A stretch of DNA of 64,000 bases from NCBI GenBank assembly GCA_944388145.1, contig CALXHQ010000004.1:124001-188000 (forward strand), in the 5' to 3' direction. The position numbers and the translations under genes were made by a program. Below the pieces are notes generated by a model that was not told the DNA's origin, did not search any database, and saw only the letters and a list, made by a program, of their open reading frames with translations. Shown here piece by piece: positions 37,601-45,093 of the stretch. Source of the DNA: an uncultured Gemmiger sp. (lineage in GTDB: Bacteria; Bacillota; Clostridia; Oscillospirales; Ruminococcaceae). Every line of letters starts with the position of its first letter. The first letter of the stretch is position 1.

Positions 37601-38134
37601 CATATAGACGGCGGCAATATCGGCCTCGCCCACATCCATTGCCGATTGAGCACGGCCAGCCGCCGCCTGCACCACGTCGCCGGGGAACTTTTTCAGCAGT
37701 GCCGGCGGGGTGACAATCTCACGGGATGCCATCGGGTCGGCGTAGGTGGCCGTGCCAAAGTCAAAGGCGGCCTCGCCGTGTTCCAGCGGGCGCAGCAGGT
37801 CGCCCAGGATGCGGCCGGTGGGTTCGTCGGCCGCCACCAGCAGCCGGCGCTTTTGCAGCAGGGCGTCCAGCGTGGCCTGGGCCAGGCTGGTCTCGCCGGT
37901 GCCGTAGACCGAATCCCCAAACCGGGCGGCCAGCTTTTGCATCCACTTGTCACAGTGGGCATCGGCCATGGCCTGGGTGGGGGCGGACGCCTGCACGCAG
38001 ACGGCAAACTCGCCGTCCCGCTCCAGCAGGCGCAGTCCGGTGCAGCCATCCGCCTGCGCCTGGCGCAGGATGGCAGTCACCTCGGCCGATGTCAGGCCAA
38101 ACACGCGCAGGATGCGCAGCTGTGTGCACACCAT
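34637..38134 (-). CDS. Large membrane protein: CinA-like N-domain, linker, TM, SpoIID/LytB C-domain
   Basis: A 1165-aa protein with an unusual architecture. Residues 40-83 and 84-222 align by eye with the KH-like and C-terminal amidase domains of the neighbouring CinA (shared RFGDSVYG / RLGDSAYD, ATYADPMA / VTYSEAAK), but the active motif AESCTGG is replaced by ADEPTGR (102-108), implying a dead enzyme. Residues 230-495 are a low-complexity Ala/Pro/Arg/Asp-rich linker. One membrane span lies at about 501-526 (IAVCVAFLVVVAAAATAMV). The outside part ends in a SpoIID domain (about 880-1160) with AENELGSSAPAEAYKAQCVA, including the likely catalytic Glu, and GYGHGVGMSQWGA. SpoIID enzymes are lytic transglycosylases acting on denuded glycans. 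GGAGG precedes ATG 38132-38134. Confidence 0.85.
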   Translation of the reverse strand: MVCTQLRILRVFGLTSAEVTAILRQAQADGCTGLRLLERDGEFAVCVQASAPTQAMADAHCDKWMQKLAARFGDSVYGTGETSLAQATLDALLQKRRLLVAADEPTGRILGDLLRPLEHGEAAFDFGTATYADPMASREIVTPPALLKKFPGDVVQAAAGRAQSAMDVGEADIAAVYMPATVGQAPFVLICDRRGAVACALRPDLSDAAIGNHLLDLVRRRTLGLKFVPGTIQFRLGHDHPLLLVSPEGQQKPGDTARFSLRRRRGAGHRYEPMLDFDTAPIPKATMESAAAAAVAASIGEEGTPEPARDTAAPAARPVPDNAAGVAASARAAAERDWNAPAGAIRFEEAPDQKEPPAQPQPPLDFATNGADTAAAYRAARGSGTHRLTRINRDGDSRAKADAKGAAPRPPHSILDDDLPDLTSGLDPEAVRAARQADDQAPPAPLEEFRQAVDQLYSQDSAANPRGRSRRQPPAEERPAPMDAAQSRSLARVERGERRQRATMIAVCVAFLVVVAAAATAMVLYFTNHQGSGPAARGYGTAQFDTQVGEYLQQAAEHQQNLVGYLAFPGFEGQLVYLAGASDEDARPAGPQVTDTSYLGSSYPANTLLEMNNATLDALADPETMRANAGFTLYLSGATYRYKVMAVYYQDPAETGAGAFDVTGRPLTDYATYLDFVLGTRVRSLYDTGITVGDSASFLTLASAPAADGTRLCVTGRLIADNENAQLAAALIEQRTDPLLPAARYQAQGQAMPDVSTQMSQEMEWYLNAGVDVAAFDDGAGTDADGTAAGGPGVDTQALNESIEQLQDQTNQLTANVDTLLAGLTDKAGEEGAAESDIHQGAEGKLPEQQISVEELTASANPTPAPEGDGGGTDPAPENTPAPDSGSQPPASAEGETINVTMNGSQQTLDLVTCLAMIAENELGSSAPAEAYKAQCVAAHCWIISQGGYPSVAGRTPGAGALAAAQEVAHVLVTYGGNVCFTPYFAAASTGTASAADVWGGERAWLVPVDSPYDQSYATHWNTNGATSGTARFARATVQQRILDLLGIDLSGVDPNSWFKILSANQYGWVSQMQIGPDGGPNTTCRGSWFRETLLAGQSVDGRSLRSQCFTVSYDASTDCFLFDVYGYGHGVGMSQWGAVGYASNGWSYQQILQHYYPGTSLTTY

Positions 38135-38174
38135 GGTAACACCTCCAGGAAATGATAGCGGAAGGGGCGGCGGG

Positions 38175-39512
38175 TCAAAGGTCCAGCCGGCCGGGGTCCG
38201 CCAGGCAGGCAGGAACGGCGGCGGGGCTTTGCGGGCCGGCGGCGTCCAGGGTCAGCGCCTCGGGCTGGGGCAGATCCAGCGCCATGCGTCGCAGCAGGTC
38301 CAGCGCGTAGAGCGCCGCCCGGGTGCGGATGATGCCCCGCTCCCGGTAGCCGCCCAGCGTCAGCCGCATCAGATAGGCCCGGTCATGGCGGGCATCGTAG
38401 CCGCCCAGATAGACAGTGCCCACCGGCTTGCCGGGCAGCGCACCGCCGGGGCCGGCAATACCGGTAAGGGCGACGGTCAGCTCGGCGCCGGAGATCCGCT
38501 GCGCCCCCAGCGCCATGGCCACCGCCACCGGGCCGGAGACCACGTTGTACCGCTCGATCAGGGCCGGGTCCACGCCCAGCAGCTTTGCCTTGGCGGCTTC
38601 TGAGTAGGTGACAAAGCCGTAGCTGAACACCTCGCTGGAGCCGGGCACGTTGGTGATACGCTCGGCCACCAGGCCGCCGGTGCAGCTTTCCGCCGTGGCG
38701 GCGTGCAGGCCGCGCGCTTTCAGGGCGCGGACAACGGTGTATTCCAGCGAGGGCACGTCCACATCGTAGGCGCTGTCCCCCAGGCGGGCGCGGAGTTTGT
38801 CCAGCATGGCATCGCACTGGGCTTCCGCCTTGTCGGCGGTGGCAGCCCGGGCAGTGACGCGGATCTCGCTCTCGCCGGTTTTGCAGTAGATGGCCACAGT
38901 GGGGTTGGCGCTGTCAAACAGGCCGCCCACCTTTTCGGCAATGCGGCTCTCGCCCCCCAGTACGTGCAGCGTCTTGCTGTGGATGGTGCAGTTCTGCCGC
39001 CGCTCCAAAATGGGGCGCACCTGCTCGGCCCACATGGCCTTCATCTCCCGGGGGACACCGGGCATCAGGGCGGCACAGTGGCCGTCTGCGTCCTCAAACC
39101 AGGCGCCGGGAGCGGTGCCGTGGGCGTTGGGCAGCTTGCGGCCGTGCACCGGCACCATGGCCTGCTTGCGGTTGTTGCCGGTGGGGGTGCGGCCGGTGCG
39201 GGCAAAAAAGTCCACGATCTTCTGCCATTCTTCCGGGTCAAACACCAATGTATCGCCAAAAGCTTCGGCCACCGTCTCCTTGGTCAGGTCATCGGCAGTG
39301 GGGCCCAGCCCGCCGGAAAAAACCAGCAGGTCGCTGCGGGCCCGGGCGGTACTGACCAGCTCCTTCAGGCGGGCAACGTTGTCCCCCACCACATGCTGGT
39401 GCAGCACCGAAATGCCCAGCTCGGCCAGTTCCCGGCTCAAAAACTGGGCGTTGGTGTTGACGATGTCGCCCAGCAGCAGCTCGGTGCCAACACAGATGAT
39501 CTCGGCGGTCAT
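38175..39512 (-). CDS. cinA: Competence/damage-inducible protein CinA
   Basis: Bifunctional NMN deamidase and ADP-ribose pyrophosphatase family protein of the NAD salvage pathway. The 445-aa protein starts MTAEIICVGTELLLGDIVN, the MoCF-like N-terminal domain (1-170) with SGGLGPTADDLTKE. A KH-like domain (about 175-265) follows, then the C-terminal amidase domain with AESCTGG at 274-280 and ALTGIAGPGG. AAGGAGG precedes the start. The SpoIID-like gene lies 40 bp downstream and thiI 41 bp upstream, so the genes are probably one operon. Confidence 0.95.
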   Translation of the reverse strand: MTAEIICVGTELLLGDIVNTNAQFLSRELAELGISVLHQHVVGDNVARLKELVSTARARSDLLVFSGGLGPTADDLTKETVAEAFGDTLVFDPEEWQKIVDFFARTGRTPTGNNRKQAMVPVHGRKLPNAHGTAPGAWFEDADGHCAALMPGVPREMKAMWAEQVRPILERRQNCTIHSKTLHVLGGESRIAEKVGGLFDSANPTVAIYCKTGESEIRVTARAATADKAEAQCDAMLDKLRARLGDSAYDVDVPSLEYTVVRALKARGLHAATAESCTGGLVAERITNVPGSSEVFSYGFVTYSEAAKAKLLGVDPALIERYNVVSGPVAVAMALGAQRISGAELTVALTGIAGPGGALPGKPVGTVYLGGYDARHDRAYLMRLTLGGYRERGIIRTRAALYALDLLRRMALDLPQPEALTLDAAGPQSPAAVPACLADPGRLDL

Positions 39513-39553
39513 AGGGTGTTTCCTCCTTGGGAAAATGCAATATCAGGGCAGCC

Positions 39554-40747
39554 TTAAAGTTCCGGGTCGTCGCCGATGCGGATAGGGATCTTTTCCACGT
39601 TCTCGGCGGCTTCCCGCTCCAGCTCAGCCAGGCCGGGCATACCGGCTTCGGCCTCCTCGATCTCGGCCAGGGTGGGGCGGGTTTTGGGATGGGCCGGGGT
39701 GAAGATGGTGCAGCAATCCTCGTAGGGCTCGATGGATGTCTCAAAGGTACCGATCTCGCGGGATTTGGCCACGATCTCGGTCTTGTCCATGCCGATCAGC
39801 GGACGCAGCACCGGCAGGTCCTGGGCGGCGTCGGTGCAGGCCAGGGCCGCCAGCGTCTGGCTGGCCACCTGGGCCAGGCTCTCGCCGGTAACCAGTGCCT
39901 GCAGGTCGGTGCGGGCAGCCACCATGCGGGCAATGCGCAGCATACTGCGGCGCATCAGCACGGTGAACAGCACGTCAGGGGCGTTGTCCCGGATGTACTC
40001 CTGGGGTTTGGTGTAGGGCACCACCAGCAGCATACAGTTGCCGGTGTACTCGCTGACTTCCCGGGCCAGGGCCACCACCTTGAGTTTGGCGCGCAGGCTG
40101 GTGTAGGGCGGCGAGGCAAAATGGATGTGGTGCAAAGCCAGGCCGCGGCGGGCCATGTACCAGGCAGCCACCGGGCTGTCGATGCCGCCGGACAGCAGGT
40201 TCAGCGCACGGCCGCTGGTGCCCACCGGCAGGCCGCCGGGGCCGGGCACCTTGGGACCGTGGATGTAGGCGCCAAAGTCCCGGATCTCCACCATGACCTC
40301 CAGCTGGGGATTGTGCACGTCCACCCGCAGGTGGGGATGTTTGGACAGCAGGAAAGCCCCCAGTTCCCGGCAGAGTTCCGGGCTTTTCATGGGGAAGGTC
40401 TTATCCGAGCGCTTGGCCTCCACCTTGAAGGTTTTTACCCCGCGCAGCGCCTCGCCCAGGTAGTCTTCCGCGGTGGCGCAGATGGCGGCAAACTCCTTGT
40501 CGCAGACGGCGGCGCGGCTCAGGCGAGCAATGCCGAACACCTTGGACACGCGGCGGAACGCCTCGTCCATATCGATGTCCTCGCCCTGGGGCTGGATGTA
40601 CAGGGTGCTTTGGGCGGTGCGCAGTTTGAACTCGCCCAGATCCTCCAGCCGGTGACGGACCGCCTTGGTCAGTTTGGCCTCAAAAGTGCCGCGGTTCAGA
40701 CCCTTGAGGGCCATCTCGCCCTGGAAGGCCATGATGATCTCTCTCAT
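39554..40747 (-). CDS. thiI: tRNA 4-thiouridine synthetase ThiI
   Basis: Adenylates U8 of tRNA and transfers sulfur to form 4-thiouridine; also linked to thiazole synthesis in some bacteria. The 397-aa protein has the ferredoxin-like and THUMP domains (about 1-165) and the PP-loop LSGGIDSP at 185-192. It lacks the C-terminal rhodanese domain, as in Bacillus. Start ATG 40745-40747 has AAGG upstream; a TTG three codons earlier is less likely. The adjacent cysteine desulfurase is the expected sulfur donor. Confidence 0.95.
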   Translation of the reverse strand: MREIIMAFQGEMALKGLNRGTFEAKLTKAVRHRLEDLGEFKLRTAQSTLYIQPQGEDIDMDEAFRRVSKVFGIARLSRAAVCDKEFAAICATAEDYLGEALRGVKTFKVEAKRSDKTFPMKSPELCRELGAFLLSKHPHLRVDVHNPQLEVMVEIRDFGAYIHGPKVPGPGGLPVGTSGRALNLLSGGIDSPVAAWYMARRGLALHHIHFASPPYTSLRAKLKVVALAREVSEYTGNCMLLVVPYTKPQEYIRDNAPDVLFTVLMRRSMLRIARMVAARTDLQALVTGESLAQVASQTLAALACTDAAQDLPVLRPLIGMDKTEIVAKSREIGTFETSIEPYEDCCTIFTPAHPKTRPTLAEIEEAEAGMPGLAELEREAAENVEKIPIRIGDDPEL

Positions 40748-40800
40748 ATACTTCAACCTTTTCTATCGTTTATGGTTTGCGGAAAGCAGCGGTTCCCGGC

Positions 40801-41958
40801 TTAAATGTGTTGCAACTCGGCCAGGCCGGCTTTCAGCCCGGCCAGCAGGGCGTCCACATCCGCCTCGTCGTTGTCGGCGCAGAAGCTGACACGGAGGGCG
40901 GTGGCCACAGCCCGGCCATCACAGCCCATGGCCTGCAGCGTGTGGCTGGGCTCGCCCTTGTCGCAGGCGCTGCCGCCCGAGACATAGACCTGCCGGCCGC
41001 TCAAATAGCTGATGAAGGTCTGGCTGTTGACGCAGCCCGTGGAAAAGTTGAGCACCTCCGGCACAGCGTTTTCCGGCGAATGGATGGTGATGCCGGGCAG
41101 CTCGGCCAGTCCCGCCCGCAGTCGGGCGTTGAGGGCGGCCGCATGGCGGGCGTTGGCCCGGAGCTTTTTTGCCCCCTGCTCGGCAGCCAGGCCCAGGCCG
41201 ATGGCGTAGGGCAGGTTTTCGGTGCCGGGGCGGATGCCGCGCTCCTGGTGGCCGCCCAGATAGGGCGGCTGCAGGTGCTGGCGCTGGTTGTCGCAGAGGT
41301 ACAGCGCGCCGATGCCCTTGGGGGCATGCACCTTGTGGCCGGAAACCGACAGCGTATCCACGCCGGGCAGTTTTTTCATGTCCAGCGGCACACGAAGCCA
41401 GGCCTGCACCGCATCGATATGCACGGCGGTGCGGCTGTTTTTGGCCTTGACGCCCGCCGCCAGCCGGGCAATATCCTGCAGGGCGCCGGTCTCGTTGTTG
41501 ACGGCCATGCAGGCCACCAGCACGGTGGTTTTGTCCACCGCATCGACGAGCTTCTGCACATCCAGGCTGCCGTCCGGCTCGGGCAGGACCTCCACCACGG
41601 TGAATCCCCTGTCCTTCAAAGCCCGGATGGGCCGCTGGACGCTGGGGTGCTCAAACCCAGTGGTGACGATCTTGCTGCCCCAGCTCTGCCGGGGGATGGC
41701 TGCCCCCAAAATTGCCAGGTTGTTGCTCTCGCTGCCGCAGGCGGTGAAGTAGACCTCGTCCCGGGCGCAGTTCAGCGTTTTGGCGATCTTGCCGCGGGCG
41801 GCAGCCAATTTGTGCTCGGCCAGGATGGCGGGCTCGTACAAACTGGAGGGGTTTGCCCAGCAGCTGCGCAGGGCGTCATGGATGGCATCCGCCACGGCCG
41901 GGTCCACCATGGTGGTGGCGGCGTTGTCCAGATAGTGCAGATTGGGATCGGTTCGCAT
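40801..41958 (-). CDS. Cysteine desulfurase (NifS/IscS family)
   Basis: PLP enzyme that takes sulfur from cysteine. The 385-aa protein starts MRTDPNLHYLDNAATT, has the PLP lysine in SVSGHKVHAPKG (Lys209) and the persulfide Cys332 in VSGGSACDKGEPSH. No iscU-like scaffold gene is near. The gap to thiI is 53 bp, the same pairing as Bacillus NifZ-ThiI, so its main job is probably tRNA thiolation. The start is not fully certain: GAGG is 16 bases upstream, and a GTG at 42001-42003 would add 15 residues. Confidence 0.92.
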   Translation of the reverse strand: MRTDPNLHYLDNAATTMVDPAVADAIHDALRSCWANPSSLYEPAILAEHKLAAARGKIAKTLNCARDEVYFTACGSESNNLAILGAAIPRQSWGSKIVTTGFEHPSVQRPIRALKDRGFTVVEVLPEPDGSLDVQKLVDAVDKTTVLVACMAVNNETGALQDIARLAAGVKAKNSRTAVHIDAVQAWLRVPLDMKKLPGVDTLSVSGHKVHAPKGIGALYLCDNQRQHLQPPYLGGHQERGIRPGTENLPYAIGLGLAAEQGAKKLRANARHAAALNARLRAGLAELPGITIHSPENAVPEVLNFSTGCVNSQTFISYLSGRQVYVSGGSACDKGEPSHTLQAMGCDGRAVATALRVSFCADNDEADVDALLAGLKAGLAELQHI

Positions 41959-42037
41959 GGCTGTTCTTGCAGTTCCTCTCTGATTTTTGCGCGGCGGGGC
42001 CACAGCGGGCGGCAGCGCGCAGAGTAATACAGAATAA

Positions 42038-42043
42038 ATTATA
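42038..42043 (-). promoter_or_regulatory. -10 box of the cysteine desulfurase-thiI operon
   Basis: TATAAT on the minus strand, 80 bases before the start codon. The -35 position, TGTACA, lies in the loop of the hairpin at 42047-42078 and is only a partial match. Confidence 0.55.
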
Positions 42044-42046
42044 GCA

Positions 42047-42078
42047 CGCCCCGGCGCCTATGTACAGGCGCCGGGGCG
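42047..42078. terminator. GC-rich hairpin between the reductase and desulfurase genes
   Basis: A perfect 12-bp stem (42047-42058 with 42067-42078) lies 34 bases after the aldo/keto reductase stop. The U-rich stretch after it on the minus strand is interrupted, so termination may be partial. It overlaps the -35 region of the next promoter. Confidence 0.55.
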
Positions 42079-42112
42079 AAAAAACCATGAAATTGCAGGG
42101 TATTGCGGCGTC

Positions 42113-43126
42113 TTACTCGCCAAAATCGGCGGCCACCTTTTTCAGCATCTGGCGGATGGGCAGCTGGTAGGGGCAGCGCTTCTCGCAGGCGCCGCAGCCG
42201 ATGCAGGCGCTGGCTTTAACCTTGAGGGTATTGTACCGCTCATGGGCCCAGTCCTGCAGGCCGTACCGGTTCAGGTACCCCTGGAACAAAAAGCAGCTGG
42301 GGATCTGGATTCCCACCGTGCAGGGGGCGCAGTAGTTGCAGCGGCGGCAGAACTGGGTGCCCAGGCTCTTGCGCACCGCCTCGCAGGCGTCCAGCTCCGC
42401 CTGGGTCAGCGGGCCAGCATCGGCCTCAGCGGCCACGTTCTGCTCCAGCTCTTTGGGGTCGGCCATGCCGGGGATAACCACCGTCACGTCGGGGTTGGCC
42501 AGCACATAGCGCACCGCCAGGCGGCCATCCTCGATCGCACCGCCGGCCAGCGGCTTCATGGCCACAAATCCCTTGCCGGCCGCATGGCAGCGGGCGATCA
42601 GTTCGGCGCCCTGCTGTTCGACGATGTTGTAGGGGAACATGATGGTCTCGATATCGGGGCAGGCCAGCGCCTTCTCGAAGGTGGCGGCCAGGTGGGCGGT
42701 GACGCCGATGTGCTCAACAATTCCCGCTGCCTTGGCGCCCTTCAGCGCCTCCATCGCGCCGCCGGGGGCAAGGATGCGGTCAAAGTCCTCAGGGCTGGGG
42801 TTGTGGAACTGGTACAGCTCAATGTGGTCGGTGCGCAGGTTTTTCAGGCTGGCGTTCAGCTCGCGCTCCATCTCCTCGGCGGTGATGGCGCGGCACTTGG
42901 TGGCGATGACAAACTCATCCCGCAGGCCGCTCTCCTGCAGCGACTGGCCGATCCACTCCTCGCTGACGGTGTAGGCACGGGCGGTATCGATGTAATTGAT
43001 GCCGGCCTTGTGGGCGGCCTCCAGCATCTGGCGGGTTTTGGGCTGATCGATGCGTTGCACCGGAATGCCGCCAAAGCCCAGGCGGGAGATCTTCAGCCCC
43101 GTCTGTCCCAATGAAACATATTGCAT
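42113..43126 (-). CDS. Aldo/keto reductase with C-terminal 4Fe-4S ferredoxin domain
   Basis: A 337-aa oxidoreductase. The TIM-barrel AKR domain (1-255) has the catalytic Asp47 and Tyr52 in NYIDTARAY. The C-terminus has a CRRCNYCAPCTVGIQIPSC cluster (about 267-285) and a ferredoxin-like CIGCGACEKRCP (about 307-318), so it may draw electrons from ferredoxin rather than only NADPH. This family is common in anaerobic Clostridia; the substrate is unknown. GGAGG is 8 bases before the start. Its promoter is at 43203-43230. Confidence 0.9.
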   Translation of the reverse strand: MQYVSLGQTGLKISRLGFGGIPVQRIDQPKTRQMLEAAHKAGINYIDTARAYTVSEEWIGQSLQESGLRDEFVIATKCRAITAEEMERELNASLKNLRTDHIELYQFHNPSPEDFDRILAPGGAMEALKGAKAAGIVEHIGVTAHLAATFEKALACPDIETIMFPYNIVEQQGAELIARCHAAGKGFVAMKPLAGGAIEDGRLAVRYVLANPDVTVVIPGMADPKELEQNVAAEADAGPLTQAELDACEAVRKSLGTQFCRRCNYCAPCTVGIQIPSCFLFQGYLNRYGLQDWAHERYNTLKVKASACIGCGACEKRCPYQLPIRQMLKKVAADFGE

Positions 43127-43202
43127 ATCCTTTGCCTCCATTTTTGGCAGTCTGCACAGGGCAAAGCAGCAGGCCCGCCCGTGCCTGGTTGTATTCCAGA
43201 TT

Positions 43203-43230
43203 ATTATAGCAGATAGCCAGCAAATTGCAA
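43203..43230 (-). promoter_or_regulatory. Promoter of the aldo/keto reductase gene
   Basis: Minus strand: TTGCAA (43225-43230), 16 bases, TATAAT (43203-43208), 77 bases before the start codon. Confidence 0.7.
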
Positions 43231-43288
43231 TTTGTTTTGCCGGCGGCAGATCCCCTGCCTGATGGCGCAGTTTGTTCGCCGCTTTTAA

Positions 43289-43317
43289 TTGACAAAGCGC
43301 GCCCGATACGTTACGAT
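43289..43317 (+). promoter_or_regulatory. Promoter of the proCBA operon
   Basis: TTGACA (43289-43294), 17 bases, TACGAT (43312-43317), about 66 bases before the proC start. Confidence 0.65.
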
Positions 43318-43383
43318 AATACATACATATTTATTTTGTTGTTTCCTGTGCCGAAACGGCACATACAAGATGGAGGTTCTTCC

Positions 43384-44184
43384 ATGCGATACGGTTTTAT
43401 CGGCTGCGGAAATATGGGCGGCGCCGTGGCGCGGGCCGTCTGCAAGGGCGCGGGCGCCGGGCAGGTGCTGCTGGCCAACCGTACCCGGGCCAAGGCGGAG
43501 GCGCTGGCCGCCGAGTTGGGCTGCCAGGTGGGCGACAACGCCCGGGTCGCCAAAGAATGTACGTATATTTTTCTCGGCGTCAAGCCCCAGATGATGGCGG
43601 ATATGCTGGATGACATTGCCGACATTCTGGCTGCCCGCCAGACCCCCTTTGTGCTGGTAACCATGGCGGCGGGGCTGTCCATGGCGCGCATCCGTCAGAT
43701 GGCCGGCGACGCCTACCCCACCATCCGCATCATGCCCAACACACCGGTGGCGGTGGGCGCCGGCATGGTGCAGTACTGCTCCAAGGACGTGGAGCCGGAA
43801 CAGCTGGCAGAATTTTTGCAGGCCATGGCCCCCGCCGGCCTGTTGGACCAGGTGGACGAGAGCATGATCGACGCCGCCAGCTGTGTGTCCGGCTGCGGGC
43901 CTGCCTGGGCGTACCAGTTCATCGAGGCGCTGGCCGACGGCGGCGTGGCAGCGGGGCTGCCTCGGGCCAAGGCGCAGCGGTACGCCGCCCAGATGCTTTT
44001 GGGCAGCGCCCGGATGGTGCTGGAAAGCGGCTGCCACCCCGGCGCCTTGAAGGACGCAGTGTGCAGCCCCGGCGGTTCCACCATTCAGGGTGTGCGCGTG
44101 CTGGAGGAGCGGGCCTTCCGCGGCGCCGTGACCGACGCGGTGCTGGCCGCCTTTGACAAGACCCGGGAGATTGGGAAGAAATAA
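43384..44184 (+). CDS. proC: Pyrroline-5-carboxylate reductase
   Basis: Last step of proline synthesis, reducing pyrroline-5-carboxylate with NAD(P)H. The 266-aa protein has the Rossmann start MRYGFIGCGNMGGAVAR, IMPNTPVAVGAGM, and the C-terminal signature DAVCSPGGSTIQGVRVLEE. GGAGG precedes ATG 43384. proB follows after 17 bp. Confidence 0.96.
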   Translation: MRYGFIGCGNMGGAVARAVCKGAGAGQVLLANRTRAKAEALAAELGCQVGDNARVAKECTYIFLGVKPQMMADMLDDIADILAARQTPFVLVTMAAGLSMARIRQMAGDAYPTIRIMPNTPVAVGAGMVQYCSKDVEPEQLAEFLQAMAPAGLLDQVDESMIDAASCVSGCGPAWAYQFIEALADGGVAAGLPRAKAQRYAAQMLLGSARMVLESGCHPGALKDAVCSPGGSTIQGVRVLEERAFRGAVTDAVLAAFDKTREIGKK

Positions 44185-44201
44185 CCTGAGGGGTTGAGAC
44201 A

Positions 44202-44981
44202 ATGCGTATCGTGGTAAAGATCGGCACCAGTACCCTGGCCCACGCGGGCGGACGGCTGAACATCCGCCACACCGAGGAGCTGGTCAAGACGCTGAGCGAC
44301 TTAAAAAACGCCGGGCATGAGCTGATCGTGGTATCCTCCGGTGCCATCGGCATGGGGGCGGGCAAGCTGCAGATCCCCCGCCCGCAGGATATGCCCACCA
44401 AGCAGGCGGCGGCGTCGGTGGGCCAGTGTGAGCTGATGTACACCTACGACCGGCTGTTTTCTGCATACAGCCACACGGTGGCGCAGATCCTGGTCACCCG
44501 GGAGGACTTTGACAGCCCCAGCCGGCTGGAAAACCTGCAGAACACCGTTTACCGGCTGCTGCAGCTGAACGCCATCCCCATCATCAACGAGAACGACAGC
44601 GTCGCCACCGAGGAGATCGCCGTGGGCGACAACGATACCATGGGCGCGCTGGTGGCCAAGTACACCCGGGCCGACCTGTTGGTGGTGCTGAGCGACATCG
44701 ACGGCCTGTACACCGCCGACCCCCACACCCACCCGGAGGCAACACGCATCGAGGTGGTCCGGGAGATCACTCCCGACATTGCCGCACTGGCCGGCGGGGT
44801 GCACAGCGGCCTGGGCACCGGCGGCATGGCCACCAAGATCCTGGCCGCGCGCATCGCCACCGGCGCCGGGGTGGATATGGTGATCGCCAACGGCAGCACC
44901 CCTGCCCTGCTCTACGACATTGTGGAGGGCAAAGCGGTGGGCACCCGATTTATCGGCCGGAAACACGGCCATACTGCCTGA
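44202..44981 (+). CDS. proB: Glutamate 5-kinase, short form without PUA domain
   Basis: First step of proline synthesis, phosphorylating glutamate. The 259-aa protein has the amino acid kinase fold (VVKIGTSTL at 4-12, VSSGAIGMG at 44-52, NENDSVATEEI, DNDTMGALVA). It stops at about 260 residues, so the C-terminal PUA domain of the longer Escherichia/Bacillus enzymes is absent, as in several Clostridia. GAGGGG precedes the start. Confidence 0.95.
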   Translation: MRIVVKIGTSTLAHAGGRLNIRHTEELVKTLSDLKNAGHELIVVSSGAIGMGAGKLQIPRPQDMPTKQAAASVGQCELMYTYDRLFSAYSHTVAQILVTREDFDSPSRLENLQNTVYRLLQLNAIPIINENDSVATEEIAVGDNDTMGALVAKYTRADLLVVLSDIDGLYTADPHTHPEATRIEVVREITPDIAALAGGVHSGLGTGGMATKILAARIATGAGVDMVIANGSTPALLYDIVEGKAVGTRFIGRKHGHTA

Positions 44982-45093
44982 AGCGCCCTGCCGCTGCCCG
45001 GGCTGTGCCGCCCGGCCTTTTCGCGGGACCCTGCGGCGCAAGGCGGGGGCCGCACCCCCTGCCGCTGTGCTTTTTTGAAGGAGGCGTTTTGCA

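Noticed and set aside
34670-38155. Plus-strand open frame of over 1100 codons opposite the CinA-like/SpoIID gene
   Set aside because: The minus frame has real domains and a ribosome site; the plus frame has repetitive Gly/Ala/Val composition and no recognisable domain.
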